Of a stretch of 64,000 nucleotides of DNA, positions 1 through 8,136 are shown piece after piece. The position numbers and the translations under genes are program-made. This DNA comes from Veillonella sp. VA139 (lineage in GTDB: Bacteria > Bacillota > Negativicutes > Veillonellales > Veillonellaceae): contig NZ_RQVL01000003.1 of NCBI RefSeq assembly GCF_003992005.1, positions 62,001-126,000 of the forward strand, written 5' to 3'. Below the pieces are notes generated by a model, which did not search any database, was not told the origin of the DNA, and saw only the letters and a program-made list of their open reading frames with translations. Position 1 is the stretch's first letter, and each line of letters starts with the position of its first letter.

Positions 1-111
1 GAAATCTTAGAAGGTAAACATGATGATTTACCTGAAAGTGCTTTCTACATGGTGGGAACTATCGATGAAGCTGTTGCCAAAGGAAGGGACATGTTAGGGA
101 AAGGAGAATAA
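1..111 (+). CDS. atpD: ATP synthase F1 subunit beta, C-terminal end (partial)
   Basis: Only the last 36 codons are present; the gene enters from the left edge. The peptide contains [16 protein letters not shown], the characteristic C-terminal segment of F1 beta, followed by a short basic tail. The beta subunit carries the catalytic nucleotide site of the cytoplasmic F1 head. It stops three bases before the epsilon gene, and the atpC ribosome binding site (AAAGGAGA) lies inside its last codons, as expected for the end of an atp operon. Confidence 0.95.
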   Translation, partial: EILEGKHDDLPESAFYMVGTIDEAVAKGRDMLGKGE

Positions 112-114
112 TCT

Positions 115-372
115 ATGAGTACCATGCATGTAACAATTATTACTCCCGATGAAACAGTGTTTTCTGGAGACGCAACGATGGTGGTAGGGAAAGCTCTCGA
201 TGGAGAGTTTGGTATCCAACCACATCATATGCCCTTAGTGAGCGCTTTGGCGCCAGGGGCCATCCGCATTGATCATGATGGCAAGAGTGAAGAGTTTATC
301 CTTCCTGGGGGATTCCTAGAAGTGGAAAATAACTCTGTGTATATTACGACAGCCTCTTGTGAACGTGCATAA
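115..372 (+). CDS. atpC: ATP synthase F1 subunit epsilon, short form lacking the C-terminal helical domain
   Basis: Epsilon is part of the central stalk of F1Fo ATP synthase. The 85 residues cover the N-terminal beta-sandwich: IITPDETVFSGDATMV, then GEFGIQPHHMPLVSAL, and a GGFLEVENNSVYI strand. Typical bacterial epsilon is about 130-140 residues, because two C-terminal helices follow. Those helices, which can extend into F1 and block ATP hydrolysis, are absent here. The reading frame ends cleanly 19 bases before a strong terminator, so no frameshifted remainder is visible. The start has a good AAAGGAG site overlapping atpD. It is the last gene of the atp operon. Confidence 0.93.
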   Translation: MSTMHVTIITPDETVFSGDATMVVGKALDGEFGIQPHHMPLVSALAPGAIRIDHDGKSEEFILPGGFLEVENNSVYITTASCERA

Positions 373-391
373 TTACATATCGAAGAGATAA

Positions 392-438
392 AAAAGGGTT
401 GTACCGAACTACTGTAGTAGTTTTGGTACAACCCTTTT
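392..438. terminator. Rho-independent terminator after atpC
   Basis: A 14-bp perfect stem (392-405 with 425-438, AAAAGGGTTGTACC arm) encloses a 19-base loop. It has T residues on the 3' side and A residues on the 5' side, so it could work in both directions. It closes the atp operon and faces the convergent aminotransferase gene. Confidence 0.85.
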
Positions 439-593
439 GTGGTATGCATAGTTGTTTACATGTTATTTAGGATAAGATGTAATGCAATTAAGCGGTTCCA
501 TGAATAAGATGATACATACATAGATAGTACCATATACAATAGAAGAAAATTGCTAAGAGTACATTTATTTCCCAATGTTGTTTTATATTTATA

Positions 594-1760
594 TTAATTA
601 TGGATAGTATCTAAAAATAACTTAATACGACGCAATGCCTCTTGAATGGTTTCTTTGGATGACGCATAGGAACAACGAATGCGGTTAGCGCCGCAAGTGC
701 CGAAAGCAGAGCCTGGTACGACGGCTACATGTTGTTGCTCTAGCAATTGTTCGCAGAAATCTTCATCGGATAAACCTGTTTGAGAAATATCTGGGAACAC
801 ATAGAAAGCTCCTTCTGGTACGGCGATAGGTAGGCCCATGTCTTGGAATCCTTTCACGATCATGTCACGTCGTTCTAGGTAATCTTGTCGCATAGCGATA
901 ACGGAGTCATCGCATTCGTTTAGAGCTACGATGGCAGCATGTTGTACTGGTGTAGCTGGTGCGACGATGCTGTACTGATGTAGTTTAATGCAAGCTGTAA
1001 TGAATGGTGCCGGAGCGCAGAGGAAACCAATGCGAAGGCCTGTCATAGCATAGGATTTGGAGAAGCCATTCAAGATGATGGTGCGCTCTTTCATGCTCGG
1101 TAAGGACGCCATAGATACATGGTCCTTGTGATAAGTTAACTCCGAGTAAATTTCGTCAGAGATGATGATTAGATCATGGGCTTTAGCGAACTCGGCGATA
1201 GGCAATAGATCTTCATAGTCCATGATGGCTCCTGTAGGATTGCTTGGGTAGCACATCAAAATAGCCTTTGTTTTGTCTGTTATAAGCTTTTCTAACTCTT
1301 CTACACGAAGTTTGAAGCCATCTTCTAAATGTGTCGGTACAGGCACAGCCTTGCCTCCACACATGTGAACTTCTGCTTGGTGTGCTACATAGGATGGATT
1401 GGGGATAAGTACTTCATCACCTTCGTTCAAGAGAGCACGTAAGGACAAATCGATGGCCTCACTAGCACCGATGGTGAGCATCATTTCATCCGTGCCGTAG
1501 TGTACGTGGTAACGGCGGTTATACCAATTGCTAATAGCTTCGCGTAGTGGCAAGATACCAGCATTCGGGGAGTAGTTTGTTTCCCCTCGCTCCACACTAG
1601 CTACCAGTGCATCTAGCACAGGTTGAGGAGGTATGTAATCGGGTTCCCCCACGCAAAGAGAAATAACATCGTCCATAGCCATTGCTTTTTCCCAAAATTT
1701 ACGAATCCCAGAAGGGGGTAATGTTTGTGTCATAGTTGAAAGATAGTGGTTCCAGTTCAT
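594..1760 (-). CDS. Pyridoxal-phosphate-dependent aminotransferase, class I/II
   Basis: This is a 388-residue fold-type I aminotransferase of the aspartate/aromatic/alanine group. Visible landmarks are the N-terminal CVGEPDYIPP segment, ASEAIDLSLRAL for cofactor binding, CYPSNPTGAIM (the conserved NPTG), the ISDEIYSELTY aspartate region, and the Schiff-base lysine in NGFSKSYAMTGLRIG. The C-terminal RCSYASS contains the substrate-carboxylate arginine. An upstream in-frame ATG would add seven residues. I chose the second ATG because AAAGGA sits six bases in front of it. The specific amino-acid substrate cannot be read from sequence. It is transcribed alone, convergent to atpC and divergent from the RuBisCO-like gene. 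Confidence 0.9.
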   Translation of the reverse strand: MNWNHYLSTMTQTLPPSGIRKFWEKAMAMDDVISLCVGEPDYIPPQPVLDALVASVERGETNYSPNAGILPLREAISNWYNRRYHVHYGTDEMMLTIGASEAIDLSLRALLNEGDEVLIPNPSYVAHQAEVHMCGGKAVPVPTHLEDGFKLRVEELEKLITDKTKAILMCYPSNPTGAIMDYEDLLPIAEFAKAHDLIIISDEIYSELTYHKDHVSMASLPSMKERTIILNGFSKSYAMTGLRIGFLCAPAPFITACIKLHQYSIVAPATPVQHAAIVALNECDDSVIAMRQDYLERRDMIVKGFQDMGLPIAVPEGAFYVFPDISQTGLSDEDFCEQLLEQQHVAVVPGSAFGTCGANRIRCSYASSKETIQEALRRIKLFLDTIHN

Positions 1761-1774
1761 AGGTTGTCCTTTCT

Positions 1775-1803
1775 GATACATGATGCATGTATCTCTATGT
1801 CAA
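1775..1803 (-). promoter_or_regulatory. Promoter region of the aminotransferase gene with an inverted repeat
   Basis: On the minus strand a perfect TTGACA (plus-strand 1798-1803) lies just upstream of the gene. Its -10 is poor. A 7-bp inverted repeat, GATACAT-5-ATGTATC (1775-1793), covers the expected -10 position. That placement suits an operator, but the role is inferred. Confidence 0.4.
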
Positions 1804-1976
1804 ATGTTAGAATGCTGTGCCACTGATATGGATAGTCGCTCATATGAGACACTGCAAGGAGAGCAGCCCATAACAAGTGTATATAGGGTTAGCCACTTAT
1901 AAGAGCTCATACAGGCGGTCACAACACCTAGTAGAATAATAGAGTAAATAATAGTAACAGTGTACCACATTCTTAG

Positions 1977-2008
1977 AAAAGAACCTAGTGGATTAGAGGT
2001 TCTTTTTT
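1977..2008. terminator. Terminator-like hairpin in the divergent region
   Basis: A 10-bp stem (1977-1986 with 1997-2006) with a 10-base loop is followed by a T run on the plus strand and a matching A run on the other side. It lies between two divergent genes. It could insulate them, or attenuate a transcript that starts further upstream. Confidence 0.5.
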
Positions 2009-2021
2009 GTTGCATATAGTG

Positions 2022-2068
2022 TATAATTGTAGGTATGACATAGCATTTCATAGGAACTTATGTCATAC
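2022..2068 (+). promoter_or_regulatory. -10 box and 10-bp inverted repeat ahead of the RuBisCO-like gene
   Basis: TATAAT at 2022-2027 has only a weak -35. Just downstream is a perfect 10-bp inverted repeat, GTATGACATA (2033-2042) and TATGTCATAC (2059-2068). It falls at the start of a leader of about 120 bases, so it could be an operator or the first hairpin of the 5' UTR. A second small stem (GTTACA/TGTAAC) lies near 2100-2123. I do not recognise a SAM-I riboswitch here. Confidence 0.45.
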
Positions 2069-2188
2069 TATAAGAATAGAGAAATAGTCTCGAAGAATTG
2101 TTACAACCTAATAGAATGTAACAGGCTTTCACGAAGATACTCACAAGATAGAATAGATACAGTTGTAATGATGGGAAAGGAGTTACTG

Positions 2189-3301
2189 ATGGAAACATTT
2201 TCCGTAACCTATGCATTGCATGTTCCCACCTATGAAGAGGCGAAGCAAGTGGCTTGGTCTATACAGGTGGAGCAAACCATTGAATTTCCATACGAATTAT
2301 TAGGTGAAAGTGATCCACGCCGTCATATGGTGGGGCAATTGCTTTCCTTAACAGAAACAAAAGATTGTTTTTTGGCAAAGATTGCCTACCCGGTGGAGAC
2401 ATCAGGCTTTGAAGTAACACAGTTTTTAAATGTAGTTTTTGGGAACTCGTCGTTGCAACCACACATTTGGGTGGTGGATATAGAGTTGTGCCCAAGTTTA
2501 GTAAACGCATTTCAAGGTCCTAAATTCGGCTTAGCTGGTATTCGAGAATTATGCCAGACCCCAACTCGTCCTATGATTCAAGCTGTTATTAAACCGATGG
2601 GGACGCCCAATGAAGAATTGGCTCGCATGTGTCACGCCTATACATTGGGCGGTGCCGATGTCATCAAGGATGACCATGGATTGACGAATCAATCCTTTTC
2701 TCCTTTCAAAGATCGGGTGTCACGTTGTGCCCATGCGGTGCAAGAGGCGAATGCTAAGAGCGGTCATCATACCCTCTATGCAGCCAATGTATCTGGGGAT
2801 GGTACAGATGTGCTAGAACGGGCCCATTATGCGAAAGAAGCGGGTGCTACAGCTCTCATGGTGGCACCATCCTTAATTGGATTTGGTTGGCTCCATCGAT
2901 TAGCTACCGATGATTCCTTGAACTTACCATTGATCGTGCACCCGGCTATGATGGGTGGCTTCACATTACCAGGCACATCAGGAATTGCTGCCACCATCTG
3001 GATGGGCTTATTGCCACGTATCTTCGGTGGGGATATGAATATTTTTGTATCCTATGGTGGACGATTTACATTTAAACCAGATTTATGTCGCCAAATTTGT
3101 GATAGTAATCGTAGACCATTGGCATCGATGAAAGCATCATGTCCATCACCGGGCGGCGGTGTGACTGAGGTCCGTTTACCTGAATTGGTGGGCATTTACG
3201 GTAAGGATACGATGTTCCTCGTAGGGGGCGATATGTTCCGCCGAGGACCAGATTTAACAGAGAATATGAAAGCTTTCATAGATGTATTAGAAAGAAGCTA
3301 G
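2189..3301 (+). CDS. RuBisCO-like protein (form IV), non-carboxylating
   Basis: This 370-residue protein is homologous to the RuBisCO large subunit. It has GPKFGLAGIREL, then IKPMGTP (the first catalytic lysine region), then GGADVIKDDHGL, which aligns with the GxDFxKxDE motif that carries the carbamylated lysine. Here the last metal ligand Glu is His. The loop-6 lysine region reads VSYGGRFTF, so the lysine needed for CO2 fixation is missing. The C-terminal phosphate-binding loops SPGGG and FLVGGDMF are present. It is therefore probably an isomerase or enolase of a sugar-phosphate or methylthio-sugar substrate rather than a carboxylase. The start is the ATG after GGGAAAGGAG; the longer upstream frame has no ribosome binding site. 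No methionine-salvage genes are adjacent. Confidence 0.88.
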   Translation: METFSVTYALHVPTYEEAKQVAWSIQVEQTIEFPYELLGESDPRRHMVGQLLSLTETKDCFLAKIAYPVETSGFEVTQFLNVVFGNSSLQPHIWVVDIELCPSLVNAFQGPKFGLAGIRELCQTPTRPMIQAVIKPMGTPNEELARMCHAYTLGGADVIKDDHGLTNQSFSPFKDRVSRCAHAVQEANAKSGHHTLYAANVSGDGTDVLERAHYAKEAGATALMVAPSLIGFGWLHRLATDDSLNLPLIVHPAMMGGFTLPGTSGIAATIWMGLLPRIFGGDMNIFVSYGGRFTFKPDLCRQICDSNRRPLASMKASCPSPGGGVTEVRLPELVGIYGKDTMFLVGGDMFRRGPDLTENMKAFIDVLERS

Positions 3302-3307
3302 GAGACA

Positions 3308-4117
3308 ATGACATTGCAAGAAAAAGAATTAGAAGTTCATGTCGTGGCTAGCGGTAGTAAAGGGAATTGCACCATCATACGCAGTTCTCACAGTGCAGTG
3401 ATTATTGATGCAGGTATTAGTTGCCGAAGGATTACTAAGGCTTTGCAGGATTTGGAAATACCGAAGCATATGGTAGAAGGCATTGTTATTACCCATGAAC
3501 ATTCTGACCATATTGCAGGGGTACCACAAATGATTAAGCAAATGGGGTTGCCCATACTGACCAAGCATAACACAGCACGGAGGCTTATGGACAAGTTTAG
3601 CTTGCCCTTGGAATGCTTTCAAACATTAGGGGCGACGGAAGTAACCATAGGAGATATGGTGTTACAGCCATTTTCTACGAGCCATGATGCGGTGGATCCC
3701 ATTGGAATCACTTGTTATAAAGGGCACACAAAGGCGGCTCTATTGACGGATACTGGTATGGTATCAAAGGAGATGTTAGCGCATCTGCATGATACAGATT
3801 TATTGGTATTAGAAGCTAATTATGATGAACAGATGCTGGTCTACGGACCCTATTCGCCAGAATTAAAACGGCGTGTGAAAGGCAATGCAGGTCATTTGTC
3901 GAATGTGACGGCCATGAAAGTGTTGTCAGCCTTGAGACGACCTAAGAATATGGAAGTTATTTTTGCCCATCGTTCGGAGCAGAACAATTCGCTCCATTTA
4001 GTAGAGCAGCTATCAGAGCGCTTGCTAGCTTGGTGCAAAACACAAGGTCAAGAAGGGTTTACTGCACATCATGGAGATCAAAAGGAATATACATCCATTG
4101 GTATCGATGGAAAATAA
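3308..4117 (+). CDS. walJ: MBL-fold metallo-hydrolase, WalJ/YycJ type
   Basis: This is a 269-residue metallo-beta-lactamase-fold protein of the YycJ/WalJ family, predicted to be a cytoplasmic nuclease-like hydrolase. The HxHxDH zinc motif is HEHSDH (around residue 63). Further metal ligands are in TSHDAVDP and in TDTG. The family-specific C-terminal segments GNAGHLSN and IFAHRSEQNN are present. In Gram-positive bacteria the gene usually sits at the end of the walKR operon; no walKR genes are seen here. It follows the RuBisCO-like gene by six bases, with the ribosome binding site overlapping that stop codon, and precedes rlmH, an order common in Firmicutes. Confidence 0.88.
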   Translation: MTLQEKELEVHVVASGSKGNCTIIRSSHSAVIIDAGISCRRITKALQDLEIPKHMVEGIVITHEHSDHIAGVPQMIKQMGLPILTKHNTARRLMDKFSLPLECFQTLGATEVTIGDMVLQPFSTSHDAVDPIGITCYKGHTKAALLTDTGMVSKEMLAHLHDTDLLVLEANYDEQMLVYGPYSPELKRRVKGNAGHLSNVTAMKVLSALRRPKNMEVIFAHRSEQNNSLHLVEQLSERLLAWCKTQGQEGFTAHHGDQKEYTSIGIDGK

Positions 4118-4194
4118 TATATCCATTGGTATGTATAGTACTTAACATGGTTCCTATGAAGGAATACAGTAAGCGTCGTAGGAGATAGTATAGT

Positions 4195-4674
4195 ATGAAA
4201 TTTTCTATCTGTTGTATAGGAAAGTTAAAAGAACCTTATTTGCGGGAAGGGGTAGCGGAATTTGTCAAACGATTGCAGCCCTATGGGGGTGTGACGATTA
4301 CAGAGCTACCAGAAAGTAAATTAGGGGATAAGCCAAGTCCTTCGGATAAGCAAAAAGCGCTCTATGATGAAGGGCAACGGTTATTGAAATACGTCACACC
4401 TCAGTCTTTTGTGGTGCTTTTGGATGTATATGGAAAACAGATGAGTTCCGAGGACTTGGCAAAGCGGATTAGCGAATTAGAAGTGCAAGGTCATAGTGAG
4501 ATGGTGTTCTTCATTGGTGGCGCCTTTGGGGTGTCCGAAGAACTGCGACAACGGGCAAACTGGAAATTGTCCATCAGCCCCATGACTTTCACCCATCAAA
4601 TGGTACGCCTTGTGCTAGTAGAACAATTATATAGAGCTTGTAAAATTAATCGAAATGAACCATATCATTGGTAG
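4195..4674 (+). CDS. rlmH: 23S rRNA pseudouridine-1915 N3-methyltransferase
   Basis: RlmH is a SPOUT-fold methyltransferase that modifies pseudouridine 1915 in helix 69 of 23S rRNA using S-adenosylmethionine. The 159-residue protein has the family length. It shows the N-terminal CIGKLKEPYLREG, the cofactor-loop FFIGGAFG, SISPMTFTHQMVR and the C-terminal NEPYH signature. The last residue after the YH pair is Trp rather than the usual basic residue, which is a minor variant. It overlaps the ribosome binding region of the next gene and is probably cotranscribed with walJ. Confidence 0.96.
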   Translation: MKFSICCIGKLKEPYLREGVAEFVKRLQPYGGVTITELPESKLGDKPSPSDKQKALYDEGQRLLKYVTPQSFVVLLDVYGKQMSSEDLAKRISELEVQGHSEMVFFIGGAFGVSEELRQRANWKLSISPMTFTHQMVRLVLVEQLYRACKINRNEPYHW

Positions 4675-4688
4675 GAAAGGAGATATGC

Positions 4689-5588
4689 ATGGCAAGTGCG
4701 ATTGAAAAAGGCATTACGTATGTGTCGGCAGATGTACAAGAATTGTCTTTAGAAGATCCAGAATTTGTGAGACATTATACGACAGAATTAACAGAGGGAA
4801 AAGAAGATATTCTTGCGATTCAAAATGAAATACAAACACTGGTACAAGGATATGAAACACTCTTTGTCGAATTAGAAGAAAAGGGAATATCTAACATATT
4901 AGAAGAACGTCGTCATATGGTACTCGATGGTATACGAGAATATGAGAATGTAACAAATACAATTTGTACCGTATTGGATACCTATGTAGATATGGCGAAT
5001 ATGATTCAACAAATGGAAACTTCTGGTGGTAATCCAGCTTATTTATTCCATCGTAAACACGAATTATTAGAACAAAACGTAGAATTGAATAAAATTTTTG
5101 ACCGTGTAGATTATTATATTTCTACAGTGGTGGATATGCTTGCGAAAGAAACGGAACTTGCGAAAGCAGTGGTAGCAGGGGCACCAGGTGTATCGGAAGA
5201 AGAAACGATGCAAATTTTATTCTTGCATCAAACTGCATTGAGTTCCTGCGTAGAAATTAATAAGGCTTTGGTAGAACGATTGCAAATAATGGTGCCACGT
5301 ATTGATGGGTTACGAGAAGATGTGATGAAAGTGCAAGTCCATTCCGTAGCCAATGATGTAGAGGATCGAAGAAAACGTCTGCAAGAGATGCGTCAACAGG
5401 CGAAAGTAGAAGATGTGACAGATTATGCGGACTTAGAAGGTCAATATCGTCATAATTATGATGAAGAAGGCAACCACATAGGCACAGAAGAAGGTGGAGA
5501 TGGTGGTAACCGCAAAAGTTTAACAGCTATTTTGGTTGTCACAGCGATAGTAATAGCTATCTTTGCTGCGTATGTATATATGAAATAG
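4689..5588 (+). CDS. Tail-anchored coiled-coil membrane protein of unknown function
   Basis: I do not recognise this 299-residue protein. It is acidic and highly helical, with heptad-like stretches through most of its length. No N-terminal signal peptide is seen. It ends with a single hydrophobic segment (roughly residues 277-297, LTAILVVTAIVIAIFAAYVY) followed by two residues. That topology would place almost the whole protein in the cytoplasm, anchored by its C-terminus. The start was taken at the second ATG, behind AAAGGAG with normal spacing; the first ATG would overlap rlmH and lacks a site. It is followed after 12 bases by a CBS-pair protein and is probably cotranscribed with it. Confidence 0.75.
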   Translation: MASAIEKGITYVSADVQELSLEDPEFVRHYTTELTEGKEDILAIQNEIQTLVQGYETLFVELEEKGISNILEERRHMVLDGIREYENVTNTICTVLDTYVDMANMIQQMETSGGNPAYLFHRKHELLEQNVELNKIFDRVDYYISTVVDMLAKETELAKAVVAGAPGVSEEETMQILFLHQTALSSCVEINKALVERLQIMVPRIDGLREDVMKVQVHSVANDVEDRRKRLQEMRQQAKVEDVTDYADLEGQYRHNYDEEGNHIGTEEGGDGGNRKSLTAILVVTAIVIAIFAAYVYMK

Positions 5589-5600
5589 GAGGAACCGACT

Positions 5601-6062
5601 ATGACATTACAAGAAATTATGAACAAATACCCAATTACTGTTGGTAAAGATGAACAGATTACGAATGTAGCTAAATTGATGGTGAAACATAATTTAACCG
5701 CCATTGCTGTAGTAGATGAAGATAACAAATTAATTGGTATTGTATCGGAAGGGGACTTGTTGTATAAAAAAGTTCGGCCTCATGCACCACATTACATCAA
5801 TATTTTAGGTGCTAATATTTACTACGGTGGCATCGGTGAATACGATGGACAATTTAAAAAATTGATGGCTACTCATGTAGAAGAAATTATGACTACAGAA
5901 GTAATTACTGCCTATGCAGATGCAGAGGTAGAAGCGACTGTAGGGGCTATGGTGGAAAAACATTTGAAAAACTTGCCAGTTGTGGATGATGCGTATCATT
6001 TAATTGGTATGGTAAGTCGTCATGATATCATGAAACTTATCGCCGAAGAACAAGGTAAATAG
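5601..6062 (+). CDS. CBS domain-pair protein
   Basis: This 153-residue cytoplasmic protein is made of two CBS motifs, about residues 6-60 (ends LIGIVSEGDLLYK) and 88-150 (ends LIGMVSRHDIMKL). Such Bateman modules bind adenine nucleotides or S-adenosylmethionine and usually regulate a partner. The linker of about 30 residues (HYINILGANIYYGG) matches stand-alone CBS proteins of this size. The ribosome binding site is AGGAGG. The neighbouring tail-anchored protein is the natural candidate partner, but that is inference from position only. Confidence 0.85.
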   Translation: MTLQEIMNKYPITVGKDEQITNVAKLMVKHNLTAIAVVDEDNKLIGIVSEGDLLYKKVRPHAPHYINILGANIYYGGIGEYDGQFKKLMATHVEEIMTTEVITAYADAEVEATVGAMVEKHLKNLPVVDDAYHLIGMVSRHDIMKLIAEEQGK

Positions 6063-6078
6063 GGAAATAATTGCACGA

Positions 6079-6106
6079 TTGACAACTTTATGATAATATT
6101 AAGAAT
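6079..6106 (+). promoter_or_regulatory. Probable promoter of tig
   Basis: Perfect TTGACA at 6079-6084, 16-bp spacer, AAGAAT as a possible -10 at 6101-6106. TATAAT at 6121-6126 is an alternative -10 with a poor -35. Either would serve the tig-clpP-clpX run. Confidence 0.45.
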
Positions 6107-6161
6107 GCAATATTAAAACTTATAATTTGGGTGCAGTATACCCTAAGGAGGAAATAGTTTC

Positions 6162-7490
6162 ATGAAAGCAACTGTAACTGCTGTTGATCAGCACAAGGTA
6201 TCTATTACAATCGAAATTCCAGCGGAAGATGTGAAAAAAGGTTTTGCGCAAGCTGTAAAACGCATTGCTGGCCAAGTTAACATTCCAGGTTTCCGTAAAG
6301 GTAAAGCACCTCGTAAAATTTTGGAAATGAACTACGGTAAAGAAGCTATTGCTGAAGAAGCATTTGAATTATTAGCAGGTCGTGCGTACACAGAAGCACT
6401 TCGTGAAAATGAAATCGTTCCTGTTAGCAATCCAGAAATCGAACGTGAACAATTTGAAGAAGGTAAAGATTTAATCTTCAAAGCAACAGTAGTAAAACAG
6501 CCAGAAGTTACTCTAGGTGACTATAAAGGATTGGAAGTAGAAAAACAAGATGCTACTATCACTGACGAACAAGTAGAAGAACAATTGAACAATATCCGTA
6601 GCCAACAAGCGAAAATGGTAGCAGCTCCAGAAGATGCAACTGTACAAAACGATGACTTTGCAACAATTGACTTCAAAGGTTTCGTTGATGGCGAAGCATT
6701 TGATGGTGGCGAAGGTAAATCCTACCCATTACAAATCGGTTCTGGCAGTTTCATCCCTGGTTTCGAAGAACAATTAATCGGTCACAAAGCTGGCGAAGAC
6801 GTAACAGTAACAGTATCCTTCCCAGAAGACTACTTCGTAGCAGAATTGGCTGGCAAAGAAGCAAAATTTGAATGCCATATTCATGACATTAAACGTAAAG
6901 AATTACCAGAAATCACTGATGAATTTGTTCGTTCTGTATCTGTAGGTCAAGGTAAAACTGAACCATCTTACAACACAGCAGAAGAATTTGTAGCAGACCT
7001 TCGCAAACGTATGGAAGACGATGCAGCACGCCGTGCCATCGACACTTACAATGCAGGTTTAGTGGAATTAGCTGTTAAAAATGCAACAGTAGATATCCCT
7101 GAAATCATGATTGAAGACCGAGCAGAACAAATGGTTCAAGAACTAGCAATGAATCTTGAAGGTCGTGGTTTGAAATTAGAAGACTACTTAAAATTCTCTA
7201 ACAAAACAATTGAAGAATTACGTGAAGAAAATAAAGTGGCAGCAGCTGAAAACGTTCGTGCTGACTTAGTATTAGATGAAATTGCAAAAGTAGAAAACGT
7301 TCAAGTAACTCCAGAAGATATGAACTATGAAATCTTTGCTATGTCCCAACAATTTGGTGCTGACCCTAAAGAAGTATACGATATCATTGTAAAAGAAGGT
7401 CGTGTATCTATGTTAGCAAGTTCCGTAGCACGCAAAAAAGCAGCTCGTTTCATCATTGAGAATGCTAAAGGTGCTGAAAAAGCTGAATAA
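6162..7490 (+). CDS. tig: Trigger factor, ribosome-associated chaperone and prolyl isomerase
   Basis: Trigger factor binds the ribosome exit tunnel and folds nascent chains. The 442-residue length is typical. The N-terminal ribosome-binding signature GFRKGKAPRKI is at about residues 44-54. The FKBP-type peptidyl-prolyl isomerase domain follows (about 155-245, with FKGFVDGEAFDGG and FIPGFEEQLIGHKAGE). The helical chaperone domain fills the rest. The gene has a strong AAGGAGG site and is rich in preferred codons, as expected for an abundant protein. It is followed by clpP and clpX, a conserved bacterial gene order. Confidence 0.98.
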   Translation: MKATVTAVDQHKVSITIEIPAEDVKKGFAQAVKRIAGQVNIPGFRKGKAPRKILEMNYGKEAIAEEAFELLAGRAYTEALRENEIVPVSNPEIEREQFEEGKDLIFKATVVKQPEVTLGDYKGLEVEKQDATITDEQVEEQLNNIRSQQAKMVAAPEDATVQNDDFATIDFKGFVDGEAFDGGEGKSYPLQIGSGSFIPGFEEQLIGHKAGEDVTVTVSFPEDYFVAELAGKEAKFECHIHDIKRKELPEITDEFVRSVSVGQGKTEPSYNTAEEFVADLRKRMEDDAARRAIDTYNAGLVELAVKNATVDIPEIMIEDRAEQMVQELAMNLEGRGLKLEDYLKFSNKTIEELREENKVAAAENVRADLVLDEIAKVENVQVTPEDMNYEIFAMSQQFGADPKEVYDIIVKEGRVSMLASSVARKKAARFIIENAKGAEKAE

Positions 7491-7524
7491 TTGCTAATGC
7501 AGGTACATGTATAAGAGGTGTTAG

Positions 7525-8124
7525 ATGTCTATGTATGTGCCAATCGTGGTAGAGCAAACTGGTCGTGGTGAGCGCTCCTACGATATTTATTCTCGTCTAT
7601 TAAAAGATCGAATTATTCTATTGAGTGGTCCAATTGATGATACGGTAGCTAATAGTATCGTAGCTCAATTACTATTTTTAGAATCTGAAGATCCTGACAA
7701 AGATATTCACTTATATATTAATAGCCCTGGTGGAGTGGTAACTGCAGGTATGGCGATTTATGATACTATGCAGTACATTAAACCTGATGTATCTACCATA
7801 TGTGTAGGCTCAGCGGCTAGTATGGGGTCCTTGTTGCTCACAGCGGGGGCACCAGGTAAACGCTATGCGTTACCACATTCTCGCATTATGATTCACCAAC
7901 CATTAGGTGGTGTCCAAGGACAAGCATCTGAAATTGAAATTCACGCTCGTGAAATATTACGGTTGCGAGAAGAATTGAATGGTGTTTTAGCCCATCATAC
8001 AGGTCAACCAATAGAAGTGATTGCACAAGATACAGATCGTGACAATTTCATGTCTGCAGAAGATGCAAAAGCATATGGCTTGATTGATGAGGTGTTAACA
8101 CGTCCATCTTCAACAGAAAAATAA
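7525..8124 (+). CDS. clpP: ATP-dependent Clp protease proteolytic subunit
   Basis: ClpP is the barrel-shaped serine protease that degrades proteins unfolded by ClpX or other Clp ATPases. At 199 residues it has the usual length. The catalytic serine is in [14 protein letters not shown], the histidine is in [10 protein letters not shown], and the aspartate is in the [12 protein letters not shown] segment. The ribosome binding site AGAGGTG is moderate. The downstream clpX gene begins 12 bases after the stop, so the protease and its unfoldase are made together. Confidence 0.98.
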   Translation: MSMYVPIVVEQTGRGERSYDIYSRLLKDRIILLSGPIDDTVANSIVAQLLFLESEDPDKDIHLYINSPGGVVTAGMAIYDTMQYIKPDVSTICVGSAASMGSLLLTAGAPGKRYALPHSRIMIHQPLGGVQGQASEIEIHAREILRLREELNGVLAHHTGQPIEVIAQDTDRDNFMSAEDAKAYGLIDEVLTRPSSTEK

Positions 8125-8136
8125 GGAGACAGGAGT

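Noticed and set aside
1800-2051. 83-residue minus-strand open frame with a hydrophobic segment
   Set aside because: No ribosome binding site, and it overlaps the divergent promoter and hairpin region. The sequence looks like chance coding.
4092-4133. 12-base direct repeat ATCCATTGGTAT near the end of walJ
   Set aside because: It is a single short duplication with no nearby promoter or structure, and may be chance or a small local duplication.
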